The notes beneath the pieces were generated by a model that ran no database searches, was not told where the DNA came from, and was given only the letters and a program-made list of their open reading frames with translations. From contig JAOSJX010000001.1 of NCBI GenBank assembly GCA_027493875.1, forward strand, positions 434,001 through 498,000: a stretch of 64,000 bases of DNA. The letters run 5' to 3'. Shown here one piece after another: positions 43,399-53,944 of the stretch (positions are counted from its first letter, which is position 1; every line of letters begins with the position of its first letter). The stretch is from Deltaproteobacteria bacterium (lineage in GTDB: Bacteria > Lernaellota > Lernaellaia > JACKCT01). The position numbers were made by a program, and so were the translations under genes.

Positions 43399-44590
43399 GT
43401 GGGGACGTTTTCCTTGGCGATCCAGGTTTCGCAAAAAGCCATCGATGTTCCGCCGTTTTACGTCATGGAGCTTCTCGAACGCGCGCAGGAACTCGAACGC
43501 GCGGGGCGGGACGTGATTCATCTCGAGGTCGGCGAACCGGATTTCGACACGCCGGCATGCGTTCGGGCGGCGGGCGAGCGGGCGCTGGCCGCGGGGGACA
43601 CGCACTATACGCACAGCATGGGCAAACGCGAATTGCGGGAGGCGATCTGCGACTGGCACGCGCGGCACTATGGAACGCTCGTGACGCCGGAGCGAGTAAT
43701 CGTCACGGTCGGCACTTCGTCCGCCCACTTGCTGGTTTTTATGGCGCTATGCGACTTGGGCGACGAAGTCATTATTTCCGATCCGTATTACGCCTGCTAT
43801 CCGAACATCATCTCGTTCGCGGGCGGGCGGCCGGTGCGCGTGCCGGTGTTCGAGGAGGACGGTTTCGCGTTTCGCCCCGAGTCGATCGCCAAGGCGGTCA
43901 CTCCGAGGACAAAAGCGGTACTCATCAACTCGCCGTCGAATCCGACCGGCGCGGTGATGCCGGACGAATCCTTGCGCGCCGTCGCCGCAACGGGCGTGAC
44001 GGTCGTCTCGGACGAGATTTATCACGGCCTTGTTTATGAAGGGCCGGAGCGTTCGATGTCGCAATTCACGGACCGGTGCGTGGTGATCAACGGGTTTTCG
44101 AAGCTGTTTGCGATGACCGGGTGGCGTCTCGGCTACGCCATCGTCCCGCGCGAACTAGCGCGGCCGATCCAAAAATGCAGCAGAATTTTTTTCATCTCCG
44201 CATCGAGTTTCGCGCAGGAAGCGGCGATCGCCGCGCTGTCCGAATGCAAGGACGAACTCGACGTGATGCGCGCCGAATATGGCCGCCGGCGGCGGTTGGT
44301 GCTCGACCGGCTGCCGTCTTTGGGTATTCCGATGACGCACCGGCCGGCCGGTGCGTTCTACGCGTTTCTGAACGTCAAGGCCTTTGCCCGCGACGCCGGG
44401 ATGAATTCGCTGGAACTCGCGTATGACATTCTCGAAAAACCGGCGTCGCGCTGACACCCGGAACGGATTTCGGGCCGGGGGCGAGGGTTATCTCCGGTTA
44501 TCGTATGCCAACAAGTACGAGCGCATCGCCGAGGGCTTGGACCGCCTCGCAACGTATTTCGGCGCGTCGGCGAGAGCCTCCGCTCCTTGA
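43399..44590 (+). CDS. Class I/II PLP-dependent aminotransferase
   Basis: About 397 residues after joining frames near 44440 and 44480; the restored end reads EGYLRLSYANKYERIAEGLD and stops at 44590. Motifs: VIHLEVGEPDF, NSPSNPTG (cofactor), SDEIYHGL (Asp for PLP N1, Tyr for O3) and the Schiff-base lysine in N-G-F-S-K-L-F-A-M-T-G-W-R-L-G-Y. Family members transaminate aspartate, alanine or aromatic amino acids. GTG at 43399 is used; TTG at 43414 would give the usual family N terminus better. Confidence 0.9.
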
Positions 44591-44648
44591 CACTCCCGGG
44601 ACCATGCCGTAGCGTTTTTCCCGCGATATTCATGATTTGGGGGCGCTG

Positions 44649-45184
44649 ATGAACGTGAGAATTCACCGCGGAGAGCGCGAAGGACGCCGAGGGATTCCCC
44701 TTTATCAATCTTGGCGGCTCCCGCGTCCGGGCCTGTGTCTGCCGGTCATCGTTCTCGCCGCGGCGTTCGCGATGATGGGAATGAGCGGCGACGCGAATTC
44801 GGAGCCGCGGCGGCTGCCCACGCCGAAGAAAAACTTTACGGCGACGATCACCGATGAGAGCGCGACGACGACGAAGGCGGAGCTCGTGACGTGCGGCGGC
44901 AAAACCTATCTCACGGCGTATCAGGGCAAGATGAAGATGCGCGTGCCGTTCGCGAAAATCGAACGGGTCACGTTTCACGACAGCGACAACCGCTACCGCA
45001 CGGCCAGGATTTTATTTTGGAACGGCGAGAAGCACGAACTGCTCGCCAAGAAGTTTTGACGTGCAGCGGGCGCACGGATTTGGGCGATATGTTCATCAAG
45101 GTGCGCGACCTGAAAGAGGTTGCGTTCGATAAGGGTCCCTACACGGAAACCGACGACAAACCGGCGGCGCCGCCGGCGCCCTGA
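44649..45184 (+). CDS. Exported protein of unknown function, first gene of an exporter run
   Basis: About 178 residues; frame change near 45056 in a T-run. A signal peptide (LCLPVIVLAAAFAMMG) follows an unusually long basic N terminus that is read through a CGCAGAG-type repeat, so the real start may differ. The mature part is beta-rich (MKMRVPFAKIERVTFHD) and the end is Pro/Ala-rich. It directly precedes the exporter genes. No family is claimed. Confidence 0.55.
44665..44692 (+). repeat. Short dispersed repeat, CGCAGAG type
   Basis: It reads ACCGCGGAGAGCGCGAAGGA then CGCCGAGG, related to 24875-24905 and 59301-59326. Here it is inside the start of a gene. Confidence 0.5.
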
Positions 45185-45218
45185 CACGTCCCCGCCCGGC
45201 CCCGATGGGAGCATCCGC

Positions 45219-46456
45219 GTGACGAAAAAAACGCTGGTTCCTCGTTCTCGCCGCCGTCGGCGTTATTGCGATCGGAACGTTGATTACGATCTCGGCCCTG
45301 TCCGAGGACACGGTCGCCGTGCACACCAGCAAGGTGGAGCGCAAGTCGATTACGCAGACGGTTCAGGCGACGGGCAAGGTGGAGCCGGTGCAGAAGGTCG
45401 AGATGTCGGCGTATGTGTCGGCGGAGATCGTGGAGTTGCCGGTGGAGGAAGGCGACCCGGTCAAAAGGGCGACCTGCTCGCCAAGCTCGATTCGACGCGG
45501 TACCGGGCGAACCGCGATCAGGCCTACGCGGCCCAGAAGGCCGCCGCGTCGCAGGTGGAGATGGTCCGCGCGAATCTGGAGCAGGCCCGCCGGACCTACG
45601 ACCGAACGGTCAAGCTTCACCAGCAGGAACTCGTTTCCGACGAGGCGCTTGAAAACGCGCGTACCCAGGTCGAGGCGCTCGAAGCGCAGTTGCAAAGCGC
45701 CGTGGACGACGTGGGCCGGGCCGGGGCGAATCTTCGCCTGACGTCCGACGACGTCTCCAAGACGGTCCTTCGGGCGCCGATCGACGGCATCATCATTTCG
45801 CTGAAGAAAGAGATCGGTGAGATCGTGATGGGGTCGCAACTCACGCGCGACGTCATCATGACCGTCGCCGACATGTCGAAGATGGAAATCGTCGTCGAAG
45901 TGGACGAGAACGACGTTCCCGATTTGCGGCTTGGGCAGACCGCCCGGATCACGGTGGACGCGTTTCCGGATCAGAAGTTCGAGGGAACGGTGACGCAAAT
46001 CGCCAACTCGGCCAAGGTCGTCGGCTTCGGAACGCAGGAGGAGACGACGAGTTTCGACGTCACCGTCACGCTCCGCGGCGACGTGTCGGCGATCCGCCCG
46101 GGGATGAGCGCGACGGCGGACATTGAAACCGCGACGCACGACGACGTGCTCGCCGTGCCGATCCAATGCCTGACGATGCGCGATCCGGAGGCGGACCCGG
46201 AGAAGGATTTGGCGCACGTCCGCTCGGACAAGTTGAAAGACGTCGTGTTCAAGGTCGCGGACAACCGCTCCGCGCTGGCCGTGGTGACGACGGGCATCGC
46301 GTCGGAATTCGACATGGAGATCGCGGGGAAACCCTCGCCGAAGGCGACGAAGTGGTGTGCGGTCCGTATAAGACGGTCAACAAGGACTTGAAGGACGGCG
46401 ATTTATTGGAGATCGGCGACGAAACGGCCGTCTCCCCCGACAACGAGACCTCATGA
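45219..46456 (+). CDS. MacA/HlyD-type periplasmic adaptor
   Basis: About 412 residues; frame changes near 45230, 45473 and 46335. One N-terminal helix anchors it; then the lipoyl-like half motif [20 protein letters not shown], a coiled-coil hairpin ([20 protein letters not shown]...ALEAQLQS), and the barrel and beta-domain ([29 protein letters not shown]). MacA-like adaptors connect a MacB-type transporter to an outer-membrane duct. The stop overlaps the ATPase ATG (ATGA). Confidence 0.85.
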
Positions 46457-47142
46457 GCCTGCTCGTTTGCGAGGCCATCCGCAAGGCCTATTTCCTCGGC
46501 GCGCACAAGGTCGAGGTCCTGCACGGCATCGACCTGCTCGTCGAGCGCGGCGAGTACGTCGCCGTGATGGGACCGTCCGGCTCGGGCAAATCGACGCTCA
46601 TGAACATTCTCGGCTGCCTCGACACACCGACGGACGGCCGTTACGTCCTCGACGGCGAGGCGGTCTCCGGCCTTTCGGAGAACCAGCTCGCCGATATCCG
46701 CAACCGCAAAATCGGTTTCGTCTTTCAGACCTTTAACCTGCTGGCGCGCCAGAGCGCCCGCGCCAACGTCGAGCTGCCGCTGATCTATAAGGGAATTCCC
46801 GCGGTGGATCGCCGGCCGATGGCCGAGGCGTCGCTCCATGCCGTCGGCCTGGACCACCGCGCGCACCACAAACCGAACGAGCTGTCCGGCGGCGAACGCC
46901 AACGCGTGGCGATCGCGCGCGCGCTGGTCAACGAGCCGTCGATTCTGCTGGCCGACGAGCCGACCGGGAATCTGGACTCCAAGACCGGCCACGAGATCAT
47001 GGCGCTCTTCGACAAGATTCACGCGCACGGCAACACGATCATCGTCGTGACGCACGAGGAAGAGGTGGCGAACTACGCTCACCGCGTGATCCGCCTTCGC
47101 GACGGCCTGATCGAGGCGGACGAGCGGCGGGGGACGACGTGA
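46453..47142 (+). CDS. MacB/LolD-type ABC transporter ATPase
   Basis: 229 residues, intact. Walker [11 protein letters not shown]-loop VFQTFNLL, signature [10 protein letters not shown], Walker [14 protein letters not shown] and H-loop T-H-E. Powers a mechanotransmission-type exporter together with the FtsX-domain permeases downstream. The stop overlaps the GTG of the first permease. Confidence 0.95.
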   Translation: MSLLVCEAIRKAYFLGAHKVEVLHGIDLLVERGEYVAVMGPSGSGKSTLMNILGCLDTPTDGRYVLDGEAVSGLSENQLADIRNRKIGFVFQTFNLLARQSARANVELPLIYKGIPAVDRRPMAEASLHAVGLDHRAHHKPNELSGGERQRVAIARALVNEPSILLADEPTGNLDSKTGHEIMALFDKIHAHGNTIIVVTHEEEVANYAHRVIRLRDGLIEADERRGTT

Positions 47143-48356
47143 TCTACGCCGTGTGGGAAAACCTTCGCATCGCGCTTTCGTCGTTGCGCGCCAACAAAAT
47201 GCGAAGCCTTCTCACAACGCTCGGCATCGTCATCGGCATCACCACGGTCATCGCCATCATTTCCGTGATCGAAGGGCTCAACATCGCGTTCGCTTCGGAG
47301 CTTTCCTCCATCGGCTCCAACGTCCTTTACATTCAAAAATGGCGATGGATGTCGAACGACTGGAATCTCACGAAAAAATGGCGCGATCTGACCTTCAAGG
47401 AATACGAGGCGGTCCGCTCGGGGATCACGCAAAGCCGCTTCGCCACCCCGATGCACCGCACGCTGCGCCCGATCAAATTCCTCAGCCGAAAAATCGACGA
47501 CGTGCTCGTGACCGGGGTCGGCGAGCACTACGACGAGATACGCGACGTCTACCCCGCGGTGGGCCGTTTTCTGACGGCCACGGACATTCAGCGCCAACGC
47601 GACGTGGTCGTGGTGGGCTGGGAAGTCGCCGAAAAACTTTTCGGTCGCGAATATCCGGTCGGTAAGCGCATCACGGCCGGCGGCAAGCCGCTGCGCGTGG
47701 TGGGCGTGCTGCAAAAGCGCGGCGATTTTTTCGATATGAATCTCGACCGCACCGTGATCGTCCCGATCGGCAGCTTCGTGAAAAATTTCGGCGGCAAACG
47801 GAGTCTTTCGATCGCCGTCATGCCGAACGATCCCAGCGCGCCGGAGCGCGCCATCGACGAGCTTCAATCCATCATGCGCCGGGCGCGGGAAACTCTCGTT
47901 CGACGAGACCGACGACTTTGCGATCAACAAAGTCGACGCGATCAAGGAGCTCTACGAAAAACTGACGGGCGGTCTTTACGCCGCGATGTTCGGCGTCGCG
48001 ACGATTTCGCTGCTTGTCGGCGGCGTCGGCATCATGAACATCATGCTCGTGTCGGTCACCGAACGCACGCGCGAGATCGGCGTCCGCAAGGCGGTCGGCG
48101 CGCGGCGTTCGTACATCATGCTGCAATTCCTGATCGAAGCCGTCGTTCTCTCGTGCGTCGGGGGTGCGATCGGCGTCGGCTTGGGCTTCGGCGTGGCCCT
48201 TCTCATCAACGCCGTCAGCCCCGTTCCCGCCGCGGTGCGTTGGTGGTCGGTGTGGCTCGGCCTCGGGTTCGCCGCCGCCGTCGGTATTATCTTCGGACTC
48301 TTTCCGGCGCGCCGCGCCGCGAAAAAGATCCCATCGTCGCCCTGCGTTATGAGTAA
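47139..48356 (+). CDS. FtsX/MacB-type permease 1
   Basis: About 405 residues after joining frames near 47895 and 48330. N-terminal helix with MacB core domain, then three C-terminal helices ([33 protein letters not shown], the FtsX signature). GTG at 47139 overlaps the ATPase stop. It ends DPIVALRYE, the typical tail. Exports a lipoprotein, peptide or drug; substrate not known. Confidence 0.9.
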   Translation: MIYAVWENLRIALSSLRANKMRSLLTTLGIVIGITTVIAIISVIEGLNIAFASELSSIGSNVLYIQKWRWMSNDWNLTKKWRDLTFKEYEAVRSGITQSRFATPMHRTLRPIKFLSRKIDDVLVTGVGEHYDEIRDVYPAVGRFLTATDIQRQRDVVVVGWEVAEKLFGREYPVGKRITAGGKPLRVVGVLQKRGDFFDMNLDRTVIVPIGSFVKNFGGKRSLSIAVMPNDPSAPERAIDELQSIMRRARETLVRRDRRLCDQQSRRDQGALRKTDGRSLRRDVRRRDDFAACRRRRHHEHHARVGHRTHARDRRPQGGRRAAFVHHAAIPDRSRRSLVRRGCDRRRLGLRRGPSHQRRQPRSRRGALVVGVARPRVRRRRRYYLRTLSGAPRREKDPIVALRYE

Positions 48357-49629
48357 CAAACCGACCAAGGAAGACCGCCGACGCCTGCGCCGGGTGCGCA
48401 TGCGCGCGAGTTTTGAAAGCCTCAAGATGGGGCTCGATTCGATCCGCGCCAACAAACTCCGCTCGATCCTCACCTGCCTCGGCATCATCATCGGCGTGGC
48501 GACCGTGATCGCGATGATGGGCATCGTACGCGGCATCGACGGGATCATGACGAGCGAGCTCAACCGCATCGGGGCGAATTCGTTCTTTCTCAAGAAATAT
48601 CCTTCCATCAACGTCAGCTTCGATTGGCGCAAATTCCGCAAGCGCAAGGATATGACGATGGCCGACGTGCGGGCCCTGCGGGCGCAGTGCCCTTCGGTCG
48701 AGCTGGTCTCACCCACCGTTGTTTATTGGAACGAGATCGTGCGTTCGAAGCATGACAAAACCGATCCCAACGTCATGCTCGTCGGCGCCGAGAGCGTCTA
48801 TCCCCGCATCGGCGGCATCTACGTCGAAGAAGGACGCAACTTCACGTCCCTCGAAGACACCAGCCCGCGCCGCGTGGCGGTGCTGGGCTGGGACGTGGTG
48901 GAAAAACTTTTCCCTTACGGTTCGCCGATCGGCGAGTACGTGCGCGCCGGGGGTTTCCGCCTGCGCGTGATCGGCATCCTCGAACGGCGCGGGGCGATTT
49001 TCGGCCAAAGCCAGGACGCCATCATCGTGATGCCGATCCAGACCGTCATCAAACGGCATCCGCTCGAGGACAATCTCGAAATCTCGATCAAAGCGCGTCC
49101 CGACGTGCCGATTGCGCAGGCGATGGACGAAGTACGTTCGGTGATGCGCGTGCGTCACAAGCTCAAGATTACGGACGAGGACGACTTCGAGCTTGAGACG
49201 CGCGAGTCGATCACCAAAGCGTGGTCCAATATGACCGGCTCGGTGTTCGCCGCGGCGATCGGCATCGCGATGATCTCTCTGCTCGTGGGCGGCGTGGGCA
49301 TCATGAACATCATGCTCGTGTCGGTGAAGGAACGCACGCGCGAGATCGGCGTGCGCAAGGCGCTCGGCGCGCGGCCGAAGGATATCAAACGCCAGTTCCT
49401 CATCGAGGCCATGGCCGTGTCGTTTCTCGGCGGGTTGATCGGAACGGGGCTGGGGGTCGGGGCCTTGCAGCTTTTCGACAAACTTTCGGGCGTTCTTCCC
49501 GTCGAGGTGACGCCGTTCGCGGTCGGGCTCGCGCTTTCGTTCTCGATTCTTGTTGGGATATTTTTCGGCGTGTATCCGGCCGGTAAGGCGGCGAAGTTGG
49601 ACCCGATCGAGGCGTTGCGGTACGAGTAA
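48349..49629 (+). CDS. FtsX/MacB-type permease 2
   Basis: 427 residues, intact. Same architecture as permease 1: first helix LRSILTCLGIIIGVATVIAM, periplasmic MacB-like domain, and the signature [13 protein letters not shown], ending DPIEALRYE. It starts 8 bases before the end of permease 1. A single ATPase serves two permeases, so a heterodimeric membrane unit is likely. Confidence 0.93.
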   Translation: MSNKPTKEDRRRLRRVRMRASFESLKMGLDSIRANKLRSILTCLGIIIGVATVIAMMGIVRGIDGIMTSELNRIGANSFFLKKYPSINVSFDWRKFRKRKDMTMADVRALRAQCPSVELVSPTVVYWNEIVRSKHDKTDPNVMLVGAESVYPRIGGIYVEEGRNFTSLEDTSPRRVAVLGWDVVEKLFPYGSPIGEYVRAGGFRLRVIGILERRGAIFGQSQDAIIVMPIQTVIKRHPLEDNLEISIKARPDVPIAQAMDEVRSVMRVRHKLKITDEDDFELETRESITKAWSNMTGSVFAAAIGIAMISLLVGGVGIMNIMLVSVKERTREIGVRKALGARPKDIKRQFLIEAMAVSFLGGLIGTGLGVGALQLFDKLSGVLPVEVTPFAVGLALSFSILVGIFFGVYPAGKAAKLDPIEALRYE

Positions 49630-49659
49630 TAGCCCTGCATAATAAAGCAATCATGTGTC

Positions 49660-50012
49660 GGCCCCTTCGGGGGCTTCGCCTTTTCTTATTGTCTTTCCCA
49701 GGGCTTACGCCCTGGGTTATTTCCCGTCGCCCCGCAAGCGGGGCTCGCGTTCGATCGGCGATCACCCTTCGGTGAAGACGGAACGCCTGAAGGGCGTGAC
49801 AGGTAATAGCCAGGCGCGTAAGCGCCTGGGATCGGATCGAAGTACATATCAGTCCCCGAAGGGGCCGGCACCGGATTGCCGTCGACCGGCAAGGATGGCT
49901 CGACGCCGTGCCGTATCACTATTTACACAGAGGTTTATAAGCCAATGCACATTGAGCCGATTGACCCCCGAATGGCGTGACGGAAAATAGCCAAGGGTGT
50001 AAACCCAGGGGT
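49660..50012. repeat. REP-type palindromic repeat cluster next to a RAYT transposase
   Basis: At least five hairpins in about 350 bases, among them CCCAGGGCTTACGCCCTGGG (49697-49716) and CCAGGCGCGTAAGCGCCTGG (49810-49829). Three copies share a GTGAC-(A/G)G...AATAGCC head followed by the stem: 49796-49830 and 49976-50012 (plus), and one inverted copy at about 49697-49728. The region has no gene. Confidence 0.8.
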
Positions 50013-50037
50013 AAGGTAAAATAGATTTTCAGCCCGC

Positions 50038-50514
50038 ATGAGGGGGCGGAAGAGTCGGTTGACGTGGGAAACACGTACACAAGTTTTTTTCGTCCACATC
50101 GTTTTTCGCACCAAGGCGAACACGCCGTGGATCGACTCAAATATCCGTCCTCGTCTCTATCGATACATCGGCGGCATCATCAAGAACGAGCGGCAAAAGC
50201 TTCTCGCCGCCGGCGGCACGCACGACCATATCCACCTTCTGGTTTCCCTGCGTACCGATAAAGCGCTCGCAAATTTCGTTCGTGTCGTCAAAGCAAACTC
50301 TTCGAAGTGGCTTCACGAGACCTACACGTCTTTGAAAAATGAAGGATGGCAGTCGGGCTACGGGGCTTTCACCGTAAGTTACTCAAATGTCGAAGCCGTG
50401 AAAAAATACATCGAAACCCAGGAAGAGCATCACCAAAAGATCTCCTTCGTCGATGAATTGAAGTTATTTCTAAAGAAACATCAAATTCCGTTTGACGACC
50501 GATTTTTACGCTGA
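50038..50514 (+). CDS. REP-associated tyrosine transposase (Y1, IS200/IS605 superfamily)
   Basis: 158 residues. HUH-type motif T-H-D-H-I-H-L-L-V and the catalytic Tyr in K-K-Y-I-E-T-Q-E-E-H-H near the C terminus, as in RAYTs, which nick and join REP palindromes as single strands. The adjacent REP copies (49660-50012) fit this. The true start may be further in, near TQVFFVHIVF. It lacks a tnpB partner. Confidence 0.85.
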   Translation: MRGRKSRLTWETRTQVFFVHIVFRTKANTPWIDSNIRPRLYRYIGGIIKNERQKLLAAGGTHDHIHLLVSLRTDKALANFVRVVKANSSKWLHETYTSLKNEGWQSGYGAFTVSYSNVEAVKKYIETQEEHHQKISFVDELKLFLKKHQIPFDDRFLR

Positions 50515-50534
50515 ATTTCCGGCGGTACCCTTTT

Positions 50535-52487
50535 TTACCGGCGCGCGCCTTTCAATGCGTAGCTCACCATCCACGCCACCATTCCGAGGAAGGCGGCAAG
50601 GGAGAGGATATCGGCGAAGCCGCCCAGCTTCGCGCCGAGATTCGTGGCGGCGAGCGGCAGATCGAGCTTAAGCATCACGAGCAGCGCAATGAGAATGCCG
50701 AGCACCGCCTCGCCCGCGACAACGCCCGACGCGACCAAAACGCTGCGGTGAACCACCGACGTTTGTTCCTCTTCCGAGCCGCCCGCCGTGCTGCGCCGAA
50801 TGAACAGCGCCGCGAGACCGCCCACGAGCAGCGGGGTCGAAACGGTCAGCGGCAGATACATGCCGACGGCGAGCGGCATGACGTGGAGGCGGAACGCGGC
50901 GTTGCGCGGTTCGAGCACGTAGTGGTCGATCAGCACCGCGACGACGCCGACCACGACGCCGACGCCCACGAGTCCCCAGGGCATCGGCTTTTCCGGGTCG
51001 AACAGCGCGCTGACGAGGGATTTGAACATCATCGCCTGCGGCGCTTTGAGCGCGGGAACGCCTTCTTTGACGGGCTCTCCGATGCCGTAGGCGAGATGCA
51101 ATACCGTCATGGTCGGGGCGATAATGAACGCCGGCGCGAGGACGCCGAGAAATTCGGCCCACTGCTGGCGGCGCGGCGTGGCGCCCACGAGATAGCCGGT
51201 CTTGAGGTCCTGGCTGATATCGCCGGCGGTGCACGCGGCGCAGCAGACCACGCCGCCGACGCCGAGCGTGGCGAGCATGCCGGCGACGCCGGAATACCCG
51301 AGAAGAATGAGAACGCCCGCCGTCACGAGAATCGTACAGATCGTCATGCCGGAGACCGGGCTGTTGCTCGATCCGACGAGCCCCGCGATGTACGACGCGA
51401 CCGCGACGAAGAAGAACGAGAGGATGAACATCAAAACGGTCGTCACGCCCGTTTCGAAAACGTTGCCCGTCATCAGAAAATAAATAGCCGCCACGAGCGC
51501 CACCGAAAGCAGAATCAAAATGCTCAGATGTTTTCCCTGGATGTTTTGTTCGGTGCGCGGTTCGTCGGCCGCGGGTTGGGTGCTTTTCGCCTTGAGCCCC
51601 TGAACGGCGTATACAATACCCGCCATGATGCCCTTGCGGACTTTGACGATGGACCACAGGCCGCCGACGATCATGGCGCCGATGCCGAAGAAGCGGACCT
51701 TGGTGTCCCAAACGGACCAGACCACGTCGATGGCATGGCCGCCGGAAAAATCCGCGTTCCACGCGAGGACGGGAATCGCCGCGAACCAGGCGATGGCGCC
51801 GCCGAGAAAAACAAGCAGCGAGATTTCCCACCCGACGATGAGGCCGACCGCGGCGAGCATCGGCGAGACGTCGGTGCCGCCGCCGAGGGCCGTTTTGCTC
51901 ACGCGGAACGCGCCTTCGACCGTGCCTTTGAAAAACCCGAAGAGGTTGATGCAGACCTTGAACAGGCCGCCGAGTCCCATGGCGAGAAAGATGCCTTTGA
52001 GATCGGAGCCGCCCTTGTCTCCGGCGATCAGCACTTCGCCGCAGGCGACGCCTTCCGGGTATTTCAGTTCGTCGTTTTCCACGACGAGCGAGCGGCGCAA
52101 CGGAATCATCATCAGCACGCCGAGCATGCCGCCCGAGATCGCGATGAGCGTCGTTTCGAAATAGCTGAAGGTTTCCCAGATACCGAGAAGCACAATCGCG
52201 GGGACCGTGAAGATGATGCCGGCCGCGAGGCTTTCACCCGTGGAGGCGACCGTCTGCACGATGTTGTTTTCCAAAATCGTGCCGCGCCGAAATATCCCGC
52301 GCAGGATCGCCATGGAAATGACCGCCGCGGGAATGGAGGCGCTGACCGTCATCCCCGCGTACAAGCCGACGTAAACGTTGGCGGCCGAGAGAACGAGCGC
52401 GAGCAGCACGCCGAGAATCAGCGCGCGTCCGGTGCTTTCCGCGACCTCTTGCTCCGCCGCGACGTAGGGCTTGAAGGGCTCCGACAT
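50535..52487 (-). CDS. OPT family oligopeptide transporter
   Basis: 650 residues from ATG at 52487 with GAGG upstream. About 14-16 membrane helices; conserved segments SAANVYVGLYAGMTVSASIP, VQTVASTGESLAAGIIFTVP and KYPEGVACGEVLIAGDKG are typical of the prokaryotic OPT (TIGR00728-type) group, which imports oligopeptides or metal chelates. Single gene, frame intact. Confidence 0.92.
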   Translation of the reverse strand: MSEPFKPYVAAEQEVAESTGRALILGVLLALVLSAANVYVGLYAGMTVSASIPAAVISMAILRGIFRRGTILENNIVQTVASTGESLAAGIIFTVPAIVLLGIWETFSYFETTLIAISGGMLGVLMMIPLRRSLVVENDELKYPEGVACGEVLIAGDKGGSDLKGIFLAMGLGGLFKVCINLFGFFKGTVEGAFRVSKTALGGGTDVSPMLAAVGLIVGWEISLLVFLGGAIAWFAAIPVLAWNADFSGGHAIDVVWSVWDTKVRFFGIGAMIVGGLWSIVKVRKGIMAGIVYAVQGLKAKSTQPAADEPRTEQNIQGKHLSILILLSVALVAAIYFLMTGNVFETGVTTVLMFILSFFFVAVASYIAGLVGSSNSPVSGMTICTILVTAGVLILLGYSGVAGMLATLGVGGVVCCAACTAGDISQDLKTGYLVGATPRRQQWAEFLGVLAPAFIIAPTMTVLHLAYGIGEPVKEGVPALKAPQAMMFKSLVSALFDPEKPMPWGLVGVGVVVGVVAVLIDHYVLEPRNAAFRLHVMPLAVGMYLPLTVSTPLLVGGLAALFIRRSTAGGSEEEQTSVVHRSVLVASGVVAGEAVLGILIALLVMLKLDLPLAATNLGAKLGGFADILSLAAFLGMVAWMVSYALKGARR

Positions 52488-52625
52488 GGGCAACCTCATG
52501 GCGATGGATGATGGAAAGACGGTCCCCGGTTTAATATCAGATGCGCGCGTCACGGAAAAGGCCCGTCCGGCTTGACGGTTTCGCGCGGCTTGGCTACCAA
52601 AGACCGTTCAACCTGGAGGACCGCC

Positions 52626-53168
52626 ATGAATGCCGCCGCCGACCTGAATCACGTGACCGTTAAGCTGCCGAGCGGCGAAACGAGGGAACTCGGAACGTTC
52701 TGGAAAGAGCGGCCCGTCGTGCTTTCCTTCGTGCGGCACCTCGGATGCATCTTCTGCCGCAAGGAAGTCACGCAGCTTCGCAAGCGCCTTCCGGAGATTC
52801 GCGGGAAAGGCGCGGAGCTGGTCGTTGTCGGCACCGGCACGCCGGCTCAGGCGGCGCGGTTCGCCAAAGAGTACGGCGGCGATTTTTCCCGTCGTGGCCG
52901 ATCCCGGCCGCCGATCGTACCAAGCCGTCGGATTCAAGCGCGGCGTGTTCGCCACATTCTCTCCCGTCGCGGTGCCGGATCTCCTCGGTGCGGTCGCGTC
53001 CGGCCTCCGCCAGGACGCACGCAAGGCGACCCCATCCAACTCGGCGGCATGTTCGTGATCACGCCGGACCAGCGCGTTTTGTTCGAACACATGGCGCGCA
53101 ACTCCGCCGACCTCGCCGACATCGACAAAGCGCTCGCCTCGTTGGACAACGGGGCGGCCGCGAAGTGA
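52626..53168 (+). CDS. Peroxiredoxin-like (AhpC/TSA, PRXL2-type) protein
   Basis: About 180 residues after joining frames near 52887 and 53030. Motif VVLSFVRHLGCIFCRKEVTQL: G-C-I-F-C is the CxxC redox site of PRXL2/AhpC-like proteins, lacking the usual T-x-x-C site. The end (MFVITPDQRVLFEHMARNSAD) matches the family. Reduces peroxides or acts as a thiol oxidoreductase, not proven. The stop overlaps the next GTG. Confidence 0.75.
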   Translation: MNAAADLNHVTVKLPSGETRELGTFWKERPVVLSFVRHLGCIFCRKEVTQLRKRLPEIRGKGAELVVVGTGTPAQAARFAKEYGGDFSRRGRSRPPIVPSRRIQARRVRHILSRRGAGSPRCGRVRPPPGRTQGDPIQLGGMFVITPDQRVLFEHMARNSADLADIDKALASLDNGAAAK

Positions 53169-53944
53169 GTAACACACCCGGCCGGCGGGTTGCGCTCGTG
53201 ACCGGCGGCTCGGCCGGTATCGGCAAGGCGATTGCCCTGCTTCTCGTCGAAAAGAATCATGACATCGCCTTAGTCGCCCGCCGAGCGGAACCGCTGGACG
53301 CGTGCGCCGAAAAAATCCGTGCGAAAGGCGCGAGGGCGCTGACGCTGCCGCTGGATGTGGCGGACGACGCCGCGTTTTCCGCCGCGCTCGACCGCACGGA
53401 AAGCGAATGGGGACCGATCGACCTTTTCGTGGCGAGTGCGGGGATCGGTTACGCGACGCCGGCGACGGATTTCGACCTCGGCGCCGCGCAAGCGATCGTC
53501 GATCTCAACGTTTCCGCCTTTACGCGCAACGTGGCCGCGGTGCTTGCGCGGATGGTCGAGCGCAATCACGGCCACATCGTCGCGCTGTCGAGTCTGGCCG
53601 GATACCGCGGATTGCCGGGCAACGCCGCGTACTGCGCGTCGAAGGCGTACGTCTCCGCGTTCATGGAAAGCGTGCGGCTCGATCTGCGCCGGACAAAGGT
53701 GAAGACGACGACGGTTCATCCGGGGTGGGTGCAGACGGAGATGATCGCGCGGAACGAAAAAAAGAAGCCGATGGTGATGCGTCCGGAGCGCGTCGCGGAA
53801 CTTGTTTGGGACGCGGTGCGCGGAGGGAAAAGTTCCGTTTCGATGCCGTTTCCGCTCAACGCGTGGACCCGCATGGGGCGGCATTCTCCGAACCTTCTTT
53901 TCGATGTTTCGATGCGCGGCAAGAGGTGGCCTTTCGATGCCTGA
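53165..53944 (+). CDS. Short-chain dehydrogenase/reductase, tandem copy 1
   Basis: 259 residues from GTG at 53165. TGGSAGIGKA, VASAGIGY, S-S-L-A-G-Y, YCASK (YxxxK). DltE/SDR-like reductase with unknown substrate. It is about 50 percent similar to the next gene, and the two overlap by 8 bases. Confidence 0.9.
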   Translation: MSNTPGRRVALVTGGSAGIGKAIALLLVEKNHDIALVARRAEPLDACAEKIRAKGARALTLPLDVADDAAFSAALDRTESEWGPIDLFVASAGIGYATPATDFDLGAAQAIVDLNVSAFTRNVAAVLARMVERNHGHIVALSSLAGYRGLPGNAAYCASKAYVSAFMESVRLDLRRTKVKTTTVHPGWVQTEMIARNEKKKPMVMRPERVAELVWDAVRGGKSSVSMPFPLNAWTRMGRHSPNLLFDVSMRGKRWPFDA

